Assembly (NCBI GenBank): GCA_902564025.1
Contig: CACEZK010000008.1
Coordinates: forward strand, 1 to 52,687
Length of the DNA stretch: 52,687 bases
Source of the DNA: an uncultured Pelagibacteraceae bacterium
GTDB taxonomy: Bacteria > Pseudomonadota > Alphaproteobacteria > Pelagibacterales > AG-422-B15
Direction: 5' to 3'
Translations under genes and position numbers: made by a program
The notes under the pieces: model-generated
What the model was told of the DNA's origin: nothing
Seen by the model: only the letters and a program-made list of their open reading frames with translations
Database searches by the model: none
Shown: positions 17,795 through 25,478 of the stretch, piece after piece
Layout: every line of letters starts with the position of its first letter
Position numbering within the stretch: the first letter of the stretch is position 1

Positions 17795-18394
17795 ATGATT
17801 TTATTGCGCAGATACCTATTATATTTAATTGCAGTAATATTGATTGCTGTAGCCTTTACTTATGCTTCCGCCAAGCTTTACGAAGAATTTGCATTCATCA
17901 AGAATGACAATTGGCAGATTTTACCATCTCCAGGCGATAAAAATAGAGATATTTATACAAGAGCAAATGTCGCAATGAGAGGAACATTTGCATTGGCAAA
18001 GCCAGAAGCTGCATATTTCCATGCATATAATGATATTGAAGAGATAAAGTTACAAGGCAACTGTTCTTATCATCTTTTTGGAAATGATATTGAATCAAGA
18101 TGGTGGAGTATCACCGTTTATAATGAGGACGGTTATTTAGTTGAAAATAATGAAAAAATATATGCTTTAAATAGTGAAATAATTGATTTCAATGTCGATG
18201 GCGGGTTTGATATTTTTTTAACTAATGACAATAATTTTATTTCAAAAGTAGCTGAAAAAAATTGGATTAGGACACCTAGTGATGAGAGTTTTTCCGTCGC
18301 ATTAAGAATTTATTTACCAGGTGAAGAATATTTCTCAAAATTAAAGAGAGTAGATTTGCCAGTTATTGAAAAATTGGAGTGTGAGGATGAGTAA
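17795..18394 (+). CDS. DUF1214-type membrane-anchored protein
   Basis: A 199-residue protein with one N-terminal hydrophobic segment (about residues 6-24), then a domain with RANVAMRGTFALAKPEAAYF and RWWSITVYNEDGYLVENN, typical of DUF1214. The rest should face the periplasm. In alphaproteobacteria a short DUF1214 protein is often followed by a short DUF1254 protein, as here. Function is unknown. The next gene overlaps it by 8 bases, so the two are probably made together. Confidence 0.75.
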   Translation: MILLRRYLLYLIAVILIAVAFTYASAKLYEEFAFIKNDNWQILPSPGDKNRDIYTRANVAMRGTFALAKPEAAYFHAYNDIEEIKLQGNCSYHLFGNDIESRWWSITVYNEDGYLVENNEKIYALNSEIIDFNVDGGFDIFLTNDNNFISKVAEKNWIRTPSDESFSVALRIYLPGEEYFSKLKRVDLPVIEKLECEDE

Positions 18395-18914
18395 TTTAAT
18401 TAAAAAATTATTTGCACTTGTGCTCATTGGATTTTCACTTCATCTAGTGATAATTTACTACACACCTAGTTTAATGATGAAGTTTATTGGTAGAAATTGG
18501 GAAGAGCAAAATATGATTAATAATTCATTTGCTCGCGATTTACCTGATTCAGAATTTACTGAAGTTATAAGACCAAGCGCCGATATACTTTATGGTGGAT
18601 GTGTTTATGACGTTACGTACTTTCCATTGGTTATAGAAACTGAAGTGCCTGAGTCTTACTGGTCGATATCGTTCTTTTCAGAAAATACTGATAACTTTTC
18701 TACAATAAATGAAAACGTGCACAACTTTGGCAAGCTTAAAATTTATTTGTTTGGACCTAATTCTATGCCAACAAAGGTAAATGATGGGTTTATAGTTGTT
18801 TCTCCTTCTAATAATGGCCTTATGTTAATGAGACAGTTCATAGGAGATGGTTCAAAAACTGATAAATTAAATGAGATACAAAATAGTTTAGACTGTAGTC
18901 TTGAGGGGTCTTAA
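18387..18914 (+). CDS. DUF1254-type membrane-anchored protein
   Basis: A 175-residue protein using the ATG at 18387, which overlaps the end of the DUF1214 gene and puts a hydrophobic anchor ([19 protein letters not shown]) right after the start. The remaining domain contains [29 protein letters not shown] strands (positions 18595-18675), resembling DUF1254 partners of DUF1214 proteins. Periplasmic orientation is inferred. The job of the pair is not known. It overlaps the convergent ferredoxin gene by 4 bases. Confidence 0.72.
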   Translation: MSNLIKKLFALVLIGFSLHLVIIYYTPSLMMKFIGRNWEEQNMINNSFARDLPDSEFTEVIRPSADILYGGCVYDVTYFPLVIETEVPESYWSISFFSENTDNFSTINENVHNFGKLKIYLFGPNSMPTKVNDGFIVVSPSNNGLMLMRQFIGDGSKTDKLNEIQNSLDCSLEGS

Positions 18915-19231
18915 AACTGCTTCTCAGGCATATTAACAACTAAACCGTCTAGCTCATCAGAAACAGTAATTTGACAGCTTAACCTGCTGTTATCTTTTAC
19001 GTCGAAAGCAAAATCCAGCATATCTTCCTCAGAGTCCTCTTTTGGAGGCAGTTTTTCTATCCATTCTTTTGCTACATATACATGACAAGTAGCACATGCA
19101 CATGCACCGCCACAATCTGCATCAATGCCAGGTATTTTATTCTTAATCGCACCCTCCATGACAGTCAGCCCACTACTAACATCAATTTCGTGCTCCGTAC
19201 CGCTAAATTCGATATATTTGATCTTTGCCAT
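18911..19231 (-). CDS. 2Fe-2S ferredoxin, adrenodoxin type
   Basis: A 106-residue ferredoxin starting at the ATG at 19231; an upstream in-frame ATG at 19288 would add 19 residues unlike the family and overlap the terminator. Cluster ligands are Cys40-x5-Cys46-x2-Cys49 and Cys86, the vertebrate/bacterial adrenodoxin pattern used with P450s, oxygenases or Fe-S assembly. The ferredoxin-NADP reductase nearby may reduce it. Its upstream region holds a promoter and terminator-like hairpin, so its transcription may be conditional. Confidence 0.92.
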   Translation of the reverse strand: MAKIKYIEFSGTEHEIDVSSGLTVMEGAIKNKIPGIDADCGGACACATCHVYVAKEWIEKLPPKEDSEEDMLDFAFDVKDNSRLSCQITVSDELDGLVVNMPEKQF

Positions 19232-19286
19232 TGAGATTTTTTTAAGAATATTTAAAAATGCATTGCTTAAGGGGATCAAATACATC

Positions 19287-19373
19287 AAAAAAGCGCCAAA
19301 GCAAGAATTTTCTCACTTTAGCGCTTTTTCTGGGGCCGGTCGAACCCCGAAACGCATGAACGTCTCATTGCGA
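19287..19373 (-). ncRNA. Candidate structured small RNA or attenuated leader upstream of the ferredoxin gene
   Basis: On the minus strand a sigma70-like promoter predicts a start near 19373. The transcript would begin with a hairpin (19353-19359 with 19365-19372, one bulge), continue into a GC-rich element with GGGG/CCCC arms at 19332-19335 and 19345-19348, and end in the intrinsic terminator at 19288-19329: about 87 nt in all. The GC-rich core stands out from the AT-rich surroundings. It does not fit any family I recognise (not a tRNA, tmRNA, SRP RNA or a known SAM riboswitch). It could be a free small RNA or a riboregulated leader of the ferredoxin gene. Confidence 0.42.
19288..19329. terminator. 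Strong intrinsic terminator hairpin, usable on both strands
   Basis: The 14-base arms 19288-19301 (AAAAAGCGCCAAAG) and 19316-19329 pair except for one C/A position, which becomes G·U in the minus-strand RNA; the loop is 14 bases. A and T runs flank it, giving U-tails on either strand. It lies between the ferredoxin start and the putative minus-strand promoter at 19380-19408. Confidence 0.72.
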
Positions 19374-19379
19374 ACGATC

Positions 19380-19408
19380 ATTCTAGGAAGGTATTTTTTT
19401 TGAAACAA
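19380..19408 (-). promoter_or_regulatory. Sigma70-like promoter for the candidate RNA/ferredoxin
   Basis: Minus strand: -35 TTGTTT at 19408-19403, 17-base spacer, -10 TAGAAT at 19385-19380 (five of six consensus bases). Spacing is ideal. A start near 19373 is predicted. Confidence 0.5.
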
Positions 19409-19429
19409 GGGGTTATTTATGCAAAAAAG

Positions 19430-19461
19430 TTATCCACACGAATTAAGCACACTTATCCCCA
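19430..19461 (+). promoter_or_regulatory. Two DnaA-box-like sites
   Basis: A perfect TTATCCACA lies at 19430-19438, and TTATCCCCA (one mismatch) at 19453-19461, same orientation, 14 bases apart, just upstream of dgcN. Two boxes could regulate transcription or titrate DnaA. They are too few to call an origin. Confidence 0.4.
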
Positions 19462-19482
19462 CTCAAACATAAACTTATTAAC

Positions 19483-20478
19483 ATGATATCAAAGCCGTAT
19501 TTATTATTTCTTGGAGATGCAAAAGATGATTTGGCAATAAAGACTGCTGCAGGAGTAAATTACTGGCGTCCAGATTGGTGTATCGGTCAAATGAGCCTTC
19601 CAAATGCCAAATCTAGCTTAGGTTTACAGGAAATGAGTATAGAAGAAGCTGTTAAGAATGGTGCTAAGACATTTGTTATTGGCGTGGTGAATGCCGGGGG
19701 AGTTTTGCCTGAAGAATGGAAATCCATTATAATTAATGCAATATCATCTGGAATGAATGTTGCCAGCGGAATGCATTCAAGACTATCTTCTTTTAGTGAA
19801 ATTGCAGAAGCGGCTAAAAGAAATAATGTTCAACTTCATGATTTACGGTTTAGTGATAAACAATTTCAGACAGGAAAAGGAGGAAAACGATCAGGTAAAA
19901 GACTCCTTACTGTTGGAACAGATTGTTCTGTGGGAAAGAAATATACAGCACTTGCAATTGAAAAAGCGATGCAGAGCAATCAAATAGATGCATCTTTCAA
20001 GGCAACTGGACAAACTGGTATCTTAATTGCAGAAAGTGGCATTGCGATTGATGCTATTGTTTCTGATTTCATCTCAGGAGCAGTTGAATGGTTATCGCCT
20101 GACAATGATGATAATCACTGGGATATTATTGAAGGTCAGGGATCTCTATTTCATCCTTCATTCGCAGGAGTTTCACTTGGATTGCTTCATGGAAGCCAAC
20201 CAGATGCATTTGTTGTATGTCATGAACCAACACGAACTAATATGAGGGGCGTGGATACACCTTTACCGAGCATCAGAGAGGTTATCGATCAGACAATACA
20301 AAATGGTAAGCTTACTAATAAGCAAATACAATGTATTGGCATTGCGCTTAATACATCAAATTGTCAATCTGAGGCAAGTGATCATAAGGATAGATTATCT
20401 AAAGAATATGACTTACCATGTTTAGACCCTTTACAAGACAACCTTGATCCATTCATTCGGATTATTGAAAAAATTTGA
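19483..20478 (+). CDS. dgcN: D-glutamate N-acetyltransferase DgcN (DUF1611 family)
   Basis: A 331-residue DUF1611 protein. A Rossmann-like N-terminal domain (PYLLFLGDAKDDLAIKTA, VIGVVNAGG) is followed by a P-loop-type NTP-binding domain with GTDCSVGKK at residues 145-153 and later IIEGQGSLFHPS and VVCHEPTR. In marine bacteria DgcN acetylates D-glutamate, and DgcA then epimerises the N-acetyl compound. The direct neighbour is dgcA, supporting that role over a generic DUF1611 assignment. The reaction is taken from family knowledge, not visible in the sequence. Confidence 0.88.
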   Translation: MISKPYLLFLGDAKDDLAIKTAAGVNYWRPDWCIGQMSLPNAKSSLGLQEMSIEEAVKNGAKTFVIGVVNAGGVLPEEWKSIIINAISSGMNVASGMHSRLSSFSEIAEAAKRNNVQLHDLRFSDKQFQTGKGGKRSGKRLLTVGTDCSVGKKYTALAIEKAMQSNQIDASFKATGQTGILIAESGIAIDAIVSDFISGAVEWLSPDNDDNHWDIIEGQGSLFHPSFAGVSLGLLHGSQPDAFVVCHEPTRTNMRGVDTPLPSIREVIDQTIQNGKLTNKQIQCIGIALNTSNCQSEASDHKDRLSKEYDLPCLDPLQDNLDPFIRIIEKI

Positions 20479-20485
20479 AACATTA

Positions 20486-21469
20486 ATGTCCAATATTCAG
20501 ATAAAGCATATATCTTGGGATTTAAATAAATCATTTAATATTTCTAGAGGCTCTAAAACTACAGCCGAGACAATCGAAGTAAAGATAGAAACTAATAATT
20601 TCTATGGTTATGGCGAGTGTGTTCCTTATAAAAGGTATGATGAAACTATTGATAGTGTAACTTCGGAAATTCACAATTTAAAACCTGACATTGAAGAAGG
20701 TAATATCAACTTAACTAATCTCGATCGTTTCTTAAAAAATGGGGCAGCAAGAAATGCAATTGACTGCGCAATGTGGGATCTCGAATGTAAGATGAAAAAT
20801 ACCTCGATTTGGAAAGTAATGGGAGTTACAAAGCCGACTACATTACCTGGTAGCTATACCGTAGTATTAGATGAGCCAGAAAAAATGATAGAGGATGTTA
20901 GTAATCATCAAGAATTTCCAACATTAAAATTAAAAGTTAATAAAAACAATCTTCACGAAATCATAACAAAAACAAGAGAACTTTCTCCAAATAAAGTAAT
21001 AATCGTTGATGCTAACGAGGCATTCAATATAGATGACTTAAAATCAAACGCTGATTTATTTGTAAAAACAAAGATTGATTTAATAGAACAACCACTATTA
21101 TCTGAAAATGACAATGAGTTAAAAGGATTAAATTTTCCTGTTTCTATTTGTGCAGATGAGTCATTTCATGACAGTTCTGATTTGGCAAAAATGGCTCATA
21201 AATATAATACGATAAATATTAAACTTGACAAAACTGGCGGCCTTTCAGAAGCATTAAAAATAGTCAAAGAAGCAAAAAAGTTAGATCTAAATATCATGCT
21301 TGGATGCATGGTCTCAAGTTCCTTATCAATGTTACCGTTATTACCGCTATATGAATACGCAGATTTTATAGATCTCGATGGACCTTGCTTTATAGCTAAC
21401 GATAGAAAAAACGGACTTATTTATGAAAACGGTATGATGCTAGTTAAGGAAGATCTTTGTTGGGGTTGA
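20486..21469 (+). CDS. dgcA: N-acetyl-D-glutamate racemase DgcA (dipeptide-epimerase-like enolase superfamily)
   Basis: A 327-residue enolase-superfamily enzyme starting at the ATG at 20486, 7 bases after dgcN (the frame stays open upstream into dgcN). Catalytic Lys148-x-Lys150 (LKLKV), metal ligands Asp175 (DANEAF), Glu201 (EQP) and Asp224 (CADES), and opposite Lys246 (NIKLDKTGG) match the dipeptide epimerase subgroup with 1,1-proton transfer. Next to DgcN it most likely interconverts N-acetyl-D- and L-glutamate. An L-Ala-D/L-Glu epimerase is the alternative. The deacetylase needed to complete the pathway is not in the window. Confidence 0.87.
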   Translation: MSNIQIKHISWDLNKSFNISRGSKTTAETIEVKIETNNFYGYGECVPYKRYDETIDSVTSEIHNLKPDIEEGNINLTNLDRFLKNGAARNAIDCAMWDLECKMKNTSIWKVMGVTKPTTLPGSYTVVLDEPEKMIEDVSNHQEFPTLKLKVNKNNLHEIITKTRELSPNKVIIVDANEAFNIDDLKSNADLFVKTKIDLIEQPLLSENDNELKGLNFPVSICADESFHDSSDLAKMAHKYNTINIKLDKTGGLSEALKIVKEAKKLDLNIMLGCMVSSSLSMLPLLPLYEYADFIDLDGPCFIANDRKNGLIYENGMMLVKEDLCWG

Positions 21470-21470
21470 A

Positions 21471-21656
21471 TTATTTTTCTGCTTTTGGTGTAAAGATTTT
21501 CTTTCCATTATAAGTACCAGTTGTCATATCAACATGATGAGAAAGTCTCATTTCACCAGATTCTTTATCTTCAATAAAATTTTTTCCCTTTAGACGCAAA
21601 TGAGATCTTCTCATACCTCTTTTAGAATTCGATATCTTACTCTTTGGGACAGCCAT
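21471..21656 (-). CDS. rpmF: Ribosomal protein bL32
   Basis: A 61-residue basic protein beginning MAVPKSKISNSKRGMRRSH, diagnostic of bL32, with LSHHVDMTTGTYNGK near the end. It lacks the zinc Cys pairs of some L32 versions, as is common in alphaproteobacteria. It is a component of the large ribosomal subunit. It sits 11 bases downstream of hisI on the same strand and converges with dgcA. Confidence 0.97.
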   Translation of the reverse strand: MAVPKSKISNSKRGMRRSHLRLKGKNFIEDKESGEMRLSHHVDMTTGTYNGKKIFTPKAEK

Positions 21657-21667
21657 TTTATTTTCCT

Positions 21668-22132
21668 TTATAATTTAGTTGGATTAGGTTCATCCCCATA
21701 AACTTCATCAGGATCAAAAACTTTTTCTTTTGTGGTGAACCTTAACCCAGACTTATTTGCAGTATCTTCTAAGTCAATTTCGCGGTAAAAACAAGACTTA
21801 TAACCAACGTGACAACTAGCGCCATTTTTTCCGATATCAACCTTCAAACAAAGAGCGTCTTGATCATCGTCTATTAGGATTTCCTTTACTTTTTGAGTAT
21901 ATCCACTTTTAGCTCCTTTATGCCATAAGGCATTTCGGCTTCTGCTAAAGTAGAATGCCTCTTTCGTTGTAATAGTTTTTTCAAGTGCCTCTTCATTCAT
22001 AAAACCTGTCATTAAAATTTCATTAGTTTGATAATCAACTGTTGTAACAACTATCAAACCATTATCATCGAATTTTGGGGCAAGTTCATTGCTCTCTTCA
22101 ACTTGCTGTACTGATTGTCTTTTCTTAAACAT
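21668..22132 (-). CDS. hisI: Phosphoribosyl-AMP cyclohydrolase
   Basis: A 154-residue monofunctional HisI (no fused HisE). The core reads VDYQTNEILMTGFMNEEAL, FYFSRSRNALWHKGAKSG, DDDQDALCLKV and CHVGYKSCFYR. It opens the purine ring of PR-AMP in histidine synthesis, a zinc/Mg enzyme. CHxGxxSC supplies two zinc Cys. The third, normally in DCD, is replaced (DDD) and a Cys occurs four residues later (DALC), a shift seen in alphaproteobacterial versions as I recall them. No other his gene is nearby. Confidence 0.94.
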   Translation of the reverse strand: MFKKRQSVQQVEESNELAPKFDDNGLIVVTTVDYQTNEILMTGFMNEEALEKTITTKEAFYFSRSRNALWHKGAKSGYTQKVKEILIDDDQDALCLKVDIGKNGASCHVGYKSCFYREIDLEDTANKSGLRFTTKEKVFDPDEVYGDEPNPTKL

Positions 22133-22206
22133 AATTTATACTTGTCAAATAATTTAGTGTGGGTTTAACTTAAAAAATTAGATAATTCAAATAATTAAAC
22201 ATAAAT

Positions 22207-22704
22207 ATGGCAAACAATAAAGATCCTATAAAACCAGTCAGGGCACAGGGCGCTAGGACAACGTTTTTTCCTCCTTACGCCCTAATGATTGGGTTGATAG
22301 CATCAAGCCTTCTTGATAGTTTTTTCATACATATACCCCTCCTTAAGGGAAGTATAATAGTTTTAATTATCGGATTAATTATTGCGGTTTCCTCATTTTT
22401 AATGGCTATTTACACCTTAAAAATATTTTCCGACAATGAAGAAAACCCTCACCCAAAATCAGTTCAAAATCAATTGTTTGTTGGCGGAAGTTTTAAATAC
22501 TCAAGAAATCCAATTTATTTAGCAATGGTTATAATTCTATTAAGTTGCGGACTAGCATTCAACTCCTGGTGGTATGTAATTAGTGCAGCTATATCAGTAC
22601 CACTATTAACATATGGAGTAATAATTCCAGAGGAAAAATATCTTGAAAAAGAATTCGGAAATGTTTACTTAGACTATAAGAAGTCCGTCAGAAGATGGCT
22701 TTGA
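22207..22704 (+). CDS. Isoprenylcysteine carboxyl methyltransferase-like membrane methyltransferase
   Basis: A 165-residue integral membrane protein with about four hydrophobic segments. The C-terminal half has the family signature: GGSFKYSRNPIYLAMV, then a hydrophobic hairpin, then IIPEEKYLEKEFGNVYLDYKKSVRRWL, which binds SAM at the membrane face. Such bacterial proteins methylate lipids or other hydrophobic acceptors; the acceptor here is unknown. It is transcribed away from hisI, 74 bases apart, with the MFS gene 23 bases downstream. Confidence 0.82.
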   Translation: MANNKDPIKPVRAQGARTTFFPPYALMIGLIASSLLDSFFIHIPLLKGSIIVLIIGLIIAVSSFLMAIYTLKIFSDNEENPHPKSVQNQLFVGGSFKYSRNPIYLAMVIILLSCGLAFNSWWYVISAAISVPLLTYGVIIPEEKYLEKEFGNVYLDYKKSVRRWL

Positions 22705-22727
22705 AATAATTTCATAAATTTTTAAAT

Positions 22728-23957
22728 ATGTACAGCTTGCTTAAGGGAACGTGGGCCCTATTTTTTGGTGTTGCAATGATAATGCTTGCGAATGGGCTTC
22801 AAGGTAGCTTGATTGGAGTTAGAGCATCAATCGAAGGGTACTCTGCTGCATCAGCAGGTATTATACTTACTGGGTATTATGCTGGATTCTTATCTGGAGC
22901 CCTCTTGATACCCCGACGCATAAAAAGTGTCGGACATGTAAGAATGTTTGCAGCGCTTGCATCAATAGCCTCTATCTCAATTCTCTTGCATTCAATTCAT
23001 GTAAGTTTCTATGGATGGTTTTTAATGCGTTTTATATCTGGAATGTGTTTTGTAGGCATGTATACCGTTGCAGAAAGTTGGATTAATGACCTATCAGAAA
23101 ATAACAATAGAGGTAAAGCTTTATCTATTTATATGATGGTTAGTATGGCTGGAAGTGCAGTAGGTCAGTTATTTCTAAATATAGCAGACCCAGAAACTGC
23201 ATCTTTGTTTATGCTCGTTTCAATTCTAATTTCCATTTCTCTCGTACCAATATTAATTGTTGTAAGTAAACAGCCAGATTTCAGTGTTACCGAGTTTTTG
23301 AATATCAAACAGCTTTACGAAGCATCGCCTCTTGGAGTGATTGCTGCTATGATGACAGGTTTAGCTCATGGAACTCTTTGGGGTATCGGAACCATATATG
23401 GTTTAAAAAGTGGACTGTCAATTGAGCAAGTATCAATTTTTATGTTTACATTTATTATTGGAGGAGCACTCAATCAGTATCTTATCGGCTATTTATCAGA
23501 TACTTATGACAGAAGAACAATTATCGTAATTGTTGCTTTTTTAGCAGGTATCTTCTCTATTTTAGCTCTTATTTTTGGTAATACTTTCTCAGTTCTCGTG
23601 GCAATTACTTTCATATTTGGAGGTCTGACTGTGCCTCTTTATGCACTTTCGATTGCACATACAAATGACTTTTTGTCAAAAAGGGAAATGGTTGCAGCAA
23701 GCTCTGGCCTTCAATTGGCAGGCGGTATAGGCCTTACATTAGGACCCGTCATAGGGGGATTTGCGATTGACGTTATCGGCGCCTCTGGGTTTTGGATATA
23801 CCTATTTCTTATACACACAAGTTTGGGTCTATTTGGAATTTATAGAATGACAATAAGGACTGCGGTTCCATTAGAAGAACAAGGTACCACTGTTTTAGTA
23901 AGTAGTCGTGCATCTCCAGTTTCTATGGAGTTATATCCCGATGCGGAAGAAAAATAA
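22728..23957 (+). CDS. MFS transporter (YcaD-like)
   Basis: A 409-residue protein with about 12 hydrophobic segments in two halves. The first half has ANGLQGSLIGVRASIEGYSA and the loop segment RFISGMCFVGMYTVAESWINDL, which recalls the YcaD/YfcJ-like branch of the major facilitator superfamily; the second half has YGLKSGLSIEQVS and LSDTYDRRTI, the typical loop between helices 8 and 9. Proton-driven export of a small molecule is the family expectation. Substrate unknown. The short soluble C-terminus ends 2 bases from the convergent dehalogenase gene. Confidence 0.88.
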   Translation: MYSLLKGTWALFFGVAMIMLANGLQGSLIGVRASIEGYSAASAGIILTGYYAGFLSGALLIPRRIKSVGHVRMFAALASIASISILLHSIHVSFYGWFLMRFISGMCFVGMYTVAESWINDLSENNNRGKALSIYMMVSMAGSAVGQLFLNIADPETASLFMLVSILISISLVPILIVVSKQPDFSVTEFLNIKQLYEASPLGVIAAMMTGLAHGTLWGIGTIYGLKSGLSIEQVSIFMFTFIIGGALNQYLIGYLSDTYDRRTIIVIVAFLAGIFSILALIFGNTFSVLVAITFIFGGLTVPLYALSIAHTNDFLSKREMVAASSGLQLAGGIGLTLGPVIGGFAIDVIGASGFWIYLFLIHTSLGLFGIYRMTIRTAVPLEEQGTTVLVSSRASPVSMELYPDAEEK

Positions 23958-23958
23958 A

Positions 23959-24819
23959 TTAGATTGAGCTTAGCCAGACTTTTAAACCATCACTTATTTC
24001 GTCTGGTGCTTCTTCCTGAAGGAAATGGTGTCCTTTTACAGTAATCTCCTTTTGATTCTTAAATTTTCTACAAAATTCGATTAAGGGTTTTGGCATTATT
24101 CTTCCAGGATTACCTACTATGAGGAACTTTGGTAAATTAGTTTCCATCATAAATTTCAAATTATCTTTTACCTCATTATAAACTTCAATTGGTTCATTAT
24201 CGATTGGAATTTGCCGAGGCCAATCTAATGTTGGTCTTCTATCTTCACCAGGATTGATAAATGGTTTCCTGTATTCATTCATGACCTCATCACTCAATGG
24301 TTCTATGGGATCAGTTCCAAGCATTTTTTCTACAAAAAAGTTTTCTTCAAGAACTTTTTTGTCTCCTTTTTCAGATCTAATCATAAGAAAAAGTCCTCTC
24401 GTTGGCTCAACCATTTCATCTGACCTAATTGGCGCAATTACAGTTTCGAAATAGCAAATACCTCGAACATTATCATTATTTTCTCTTGCCCATTTAATAG
24501 CAAGAGGTCCTCCCCAATCCTGACCAACGAGTGTAACTGGTTGAGTTAATTCTAAGCTTGTAATAAATTCTGACAAATATTTATAATGTAATTCAAAGGT
24601 ATAGGACATATGACCTGAATTTTCCAACTTATCTGAGTCACCCATGCCCAACATATCAGCTGCAATACATCTGTACTGATTTTTAAGATTCTTAATTATA
24701 TTTCTATATAAAAAAGAAGATGTGGGATTTCCATGAAAAAAGATTATAGGATCTCCTTCGCCTTCATCTAGGTAAGCAATTCTCCTATCATCATATTTAA
24801 AAAATTTTTTTTCTGTCAC
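23959..24819 (-). CDS. Haloalkane dehalogenase-like alpha/beta hydrolase
   Basis: A 286-residue alpha/beta hydrolase of dehalogenase length. HGNPTSS (Asn31 in the halide-stabilising position), nucleophile Asp101-Trp102 (GQDWGG), acid Glu125 (YFET) and His265 (HHFLQEEAPDEI) match the DhaA/LinB (HLD-II) arrangement rather than esterases, which have Ser at the elbow. It should hydrolyse carbon-halogen bonds of small alkanes. It starts with GTG, overlapping the nitroreductase stop by 4 bases. It is the last gene of the lpxB-recX run. Activity on halogenated substrates is inferred from the residues. Confidence 0.85.
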   Translation of the reverse strand: MTEKKFFKYDDRRIAYLDEGEGDPIIFFHGNPTSSFLYRNIIKNLKNQYRCIAADMLGMGDSDKLENSGHMSYTFELHYKYLSEFITSLELTQPVTLVGQDWGGPLAIKWARENNDNVRGICYFETVIAPIRSDEMVEPTRGLFLMIRSEKGDKKVLEENFFVEKMLGTDPIEPLSDEVMNEYRKPFINPGEDRRPTLDWPRQIPIDNEPIEVYNEVKDNLKFMMETNLPKFLIVGNPGRIMPKPLIEFCRKFKNQKEITVKGHHFLQEEAPDEISDGLKVWLSSI

Positions 24820-25478
24820 TTATCTATAATTTTACACCAGCCTTCAACTGGTCTTCTATTCGTTTTATAATTGTTTAATGGCGAAGAAACATCCCTATAT
24901 CCAATTGCCATACCACAGAATAACATGAGATCAGAGTCAGCTTCAACAAATTCAGATACCATTTTCTGCCTAAGTGACCAAGATTCCTGTGCACAAGTAT
25001 CAATTCCTTCTTCTTGAGCAAGTAGCATAAATGTCTGTAGGAACATTCCTAAATCTGACCACTGAGGTTGGTTCATCTGGCGGTCTACAAAACAGAATAA
25101 TGCTGCTGGTGCACCAAAAAAAGTAAAATTTTTAAGCATTTGATCTACTCTTGCTTGCGAATCTGATCTTTCAATTCCAATAGAACCATATAATTGTTCA
25201 CCAACTTCAAACCGTGAAGTTCTATAAGGCTCTTTTAGTTTTGCAGGATAAATAGGATACTCGGGTGTATCTGTGCCCTTCCATTTATTCTGAAATTCAA
25301 GAAAACGTTTCATCGAGTTCCCATTTATTATAAATATTCTCCATGGTTGTAAGTTTCCTCCCGATGGGGATCTAGAAGACTTATTAATTAGGCTTTCTAG
25401 TATTTCATTCGATACCTGCTTTTTTGTAAAAGCTCTAACTGATTGGCGATTGTTTACGGCCTCTGAAACGGTTGTCAT
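24816..25478 (-). CDS. Nitroreductase-family FMN oxidoreductase
   Basis: A 220-residue protein with the FMN-binding N-terminus NRQSVRAFTKKQVSNEIL and SRSPSGGNLQPWRIFII, and a C-terminal MLFCGMAIGYRD block typical of nitroreductases. These enzymes reduce nitro groups, quinones or enones with NAD(P)H. Its ATG overlaps the stop of the 43-codon gene upstream (ATGA) and its own stop overlaps the dehalogenase GTG (GTGA), a tightly coupled three-gene set. Natural substrate unknown. Confidence 0.88.
   Translation of the reverse strand: MTTVSEAVNNRQSVRAFTKKQVSNEILESLINKSSRSPSGGNLQPWRIFIINGNSMKRFLEFQNKWKGTDTPEYPIYPAKLKEPYRTSRFEVGEQLYGSIGIERSDSQARVDQMLKNFTFFGAPAALFCFVDRQMNQPQWSDLGMFLQTFMLLAQEEGIDTCAQESWSLRQKMVSEFVEADSDLMLFCGMAIGYRDVSSPLNNYKTNRRPVEGWCKIIDK

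Noticed and set aside
19331..19372. tRNA-like look of the GC-rich element (TTCGA-containing stem on the minus strand and a second arm)
   Set aside because: The loop is nine bases, stems do not have 5-base T-arm geometry, no acceptor stem or plausible anticodon loop with U33 can be drawn.
19240..19483. Full chromosomal replication origin
   Set aside because: Only two DnaA-box-like sites, no hemE, dnaA, parA or gidA neighbourhood, and no clear strand-bias switch in the flanking genes.
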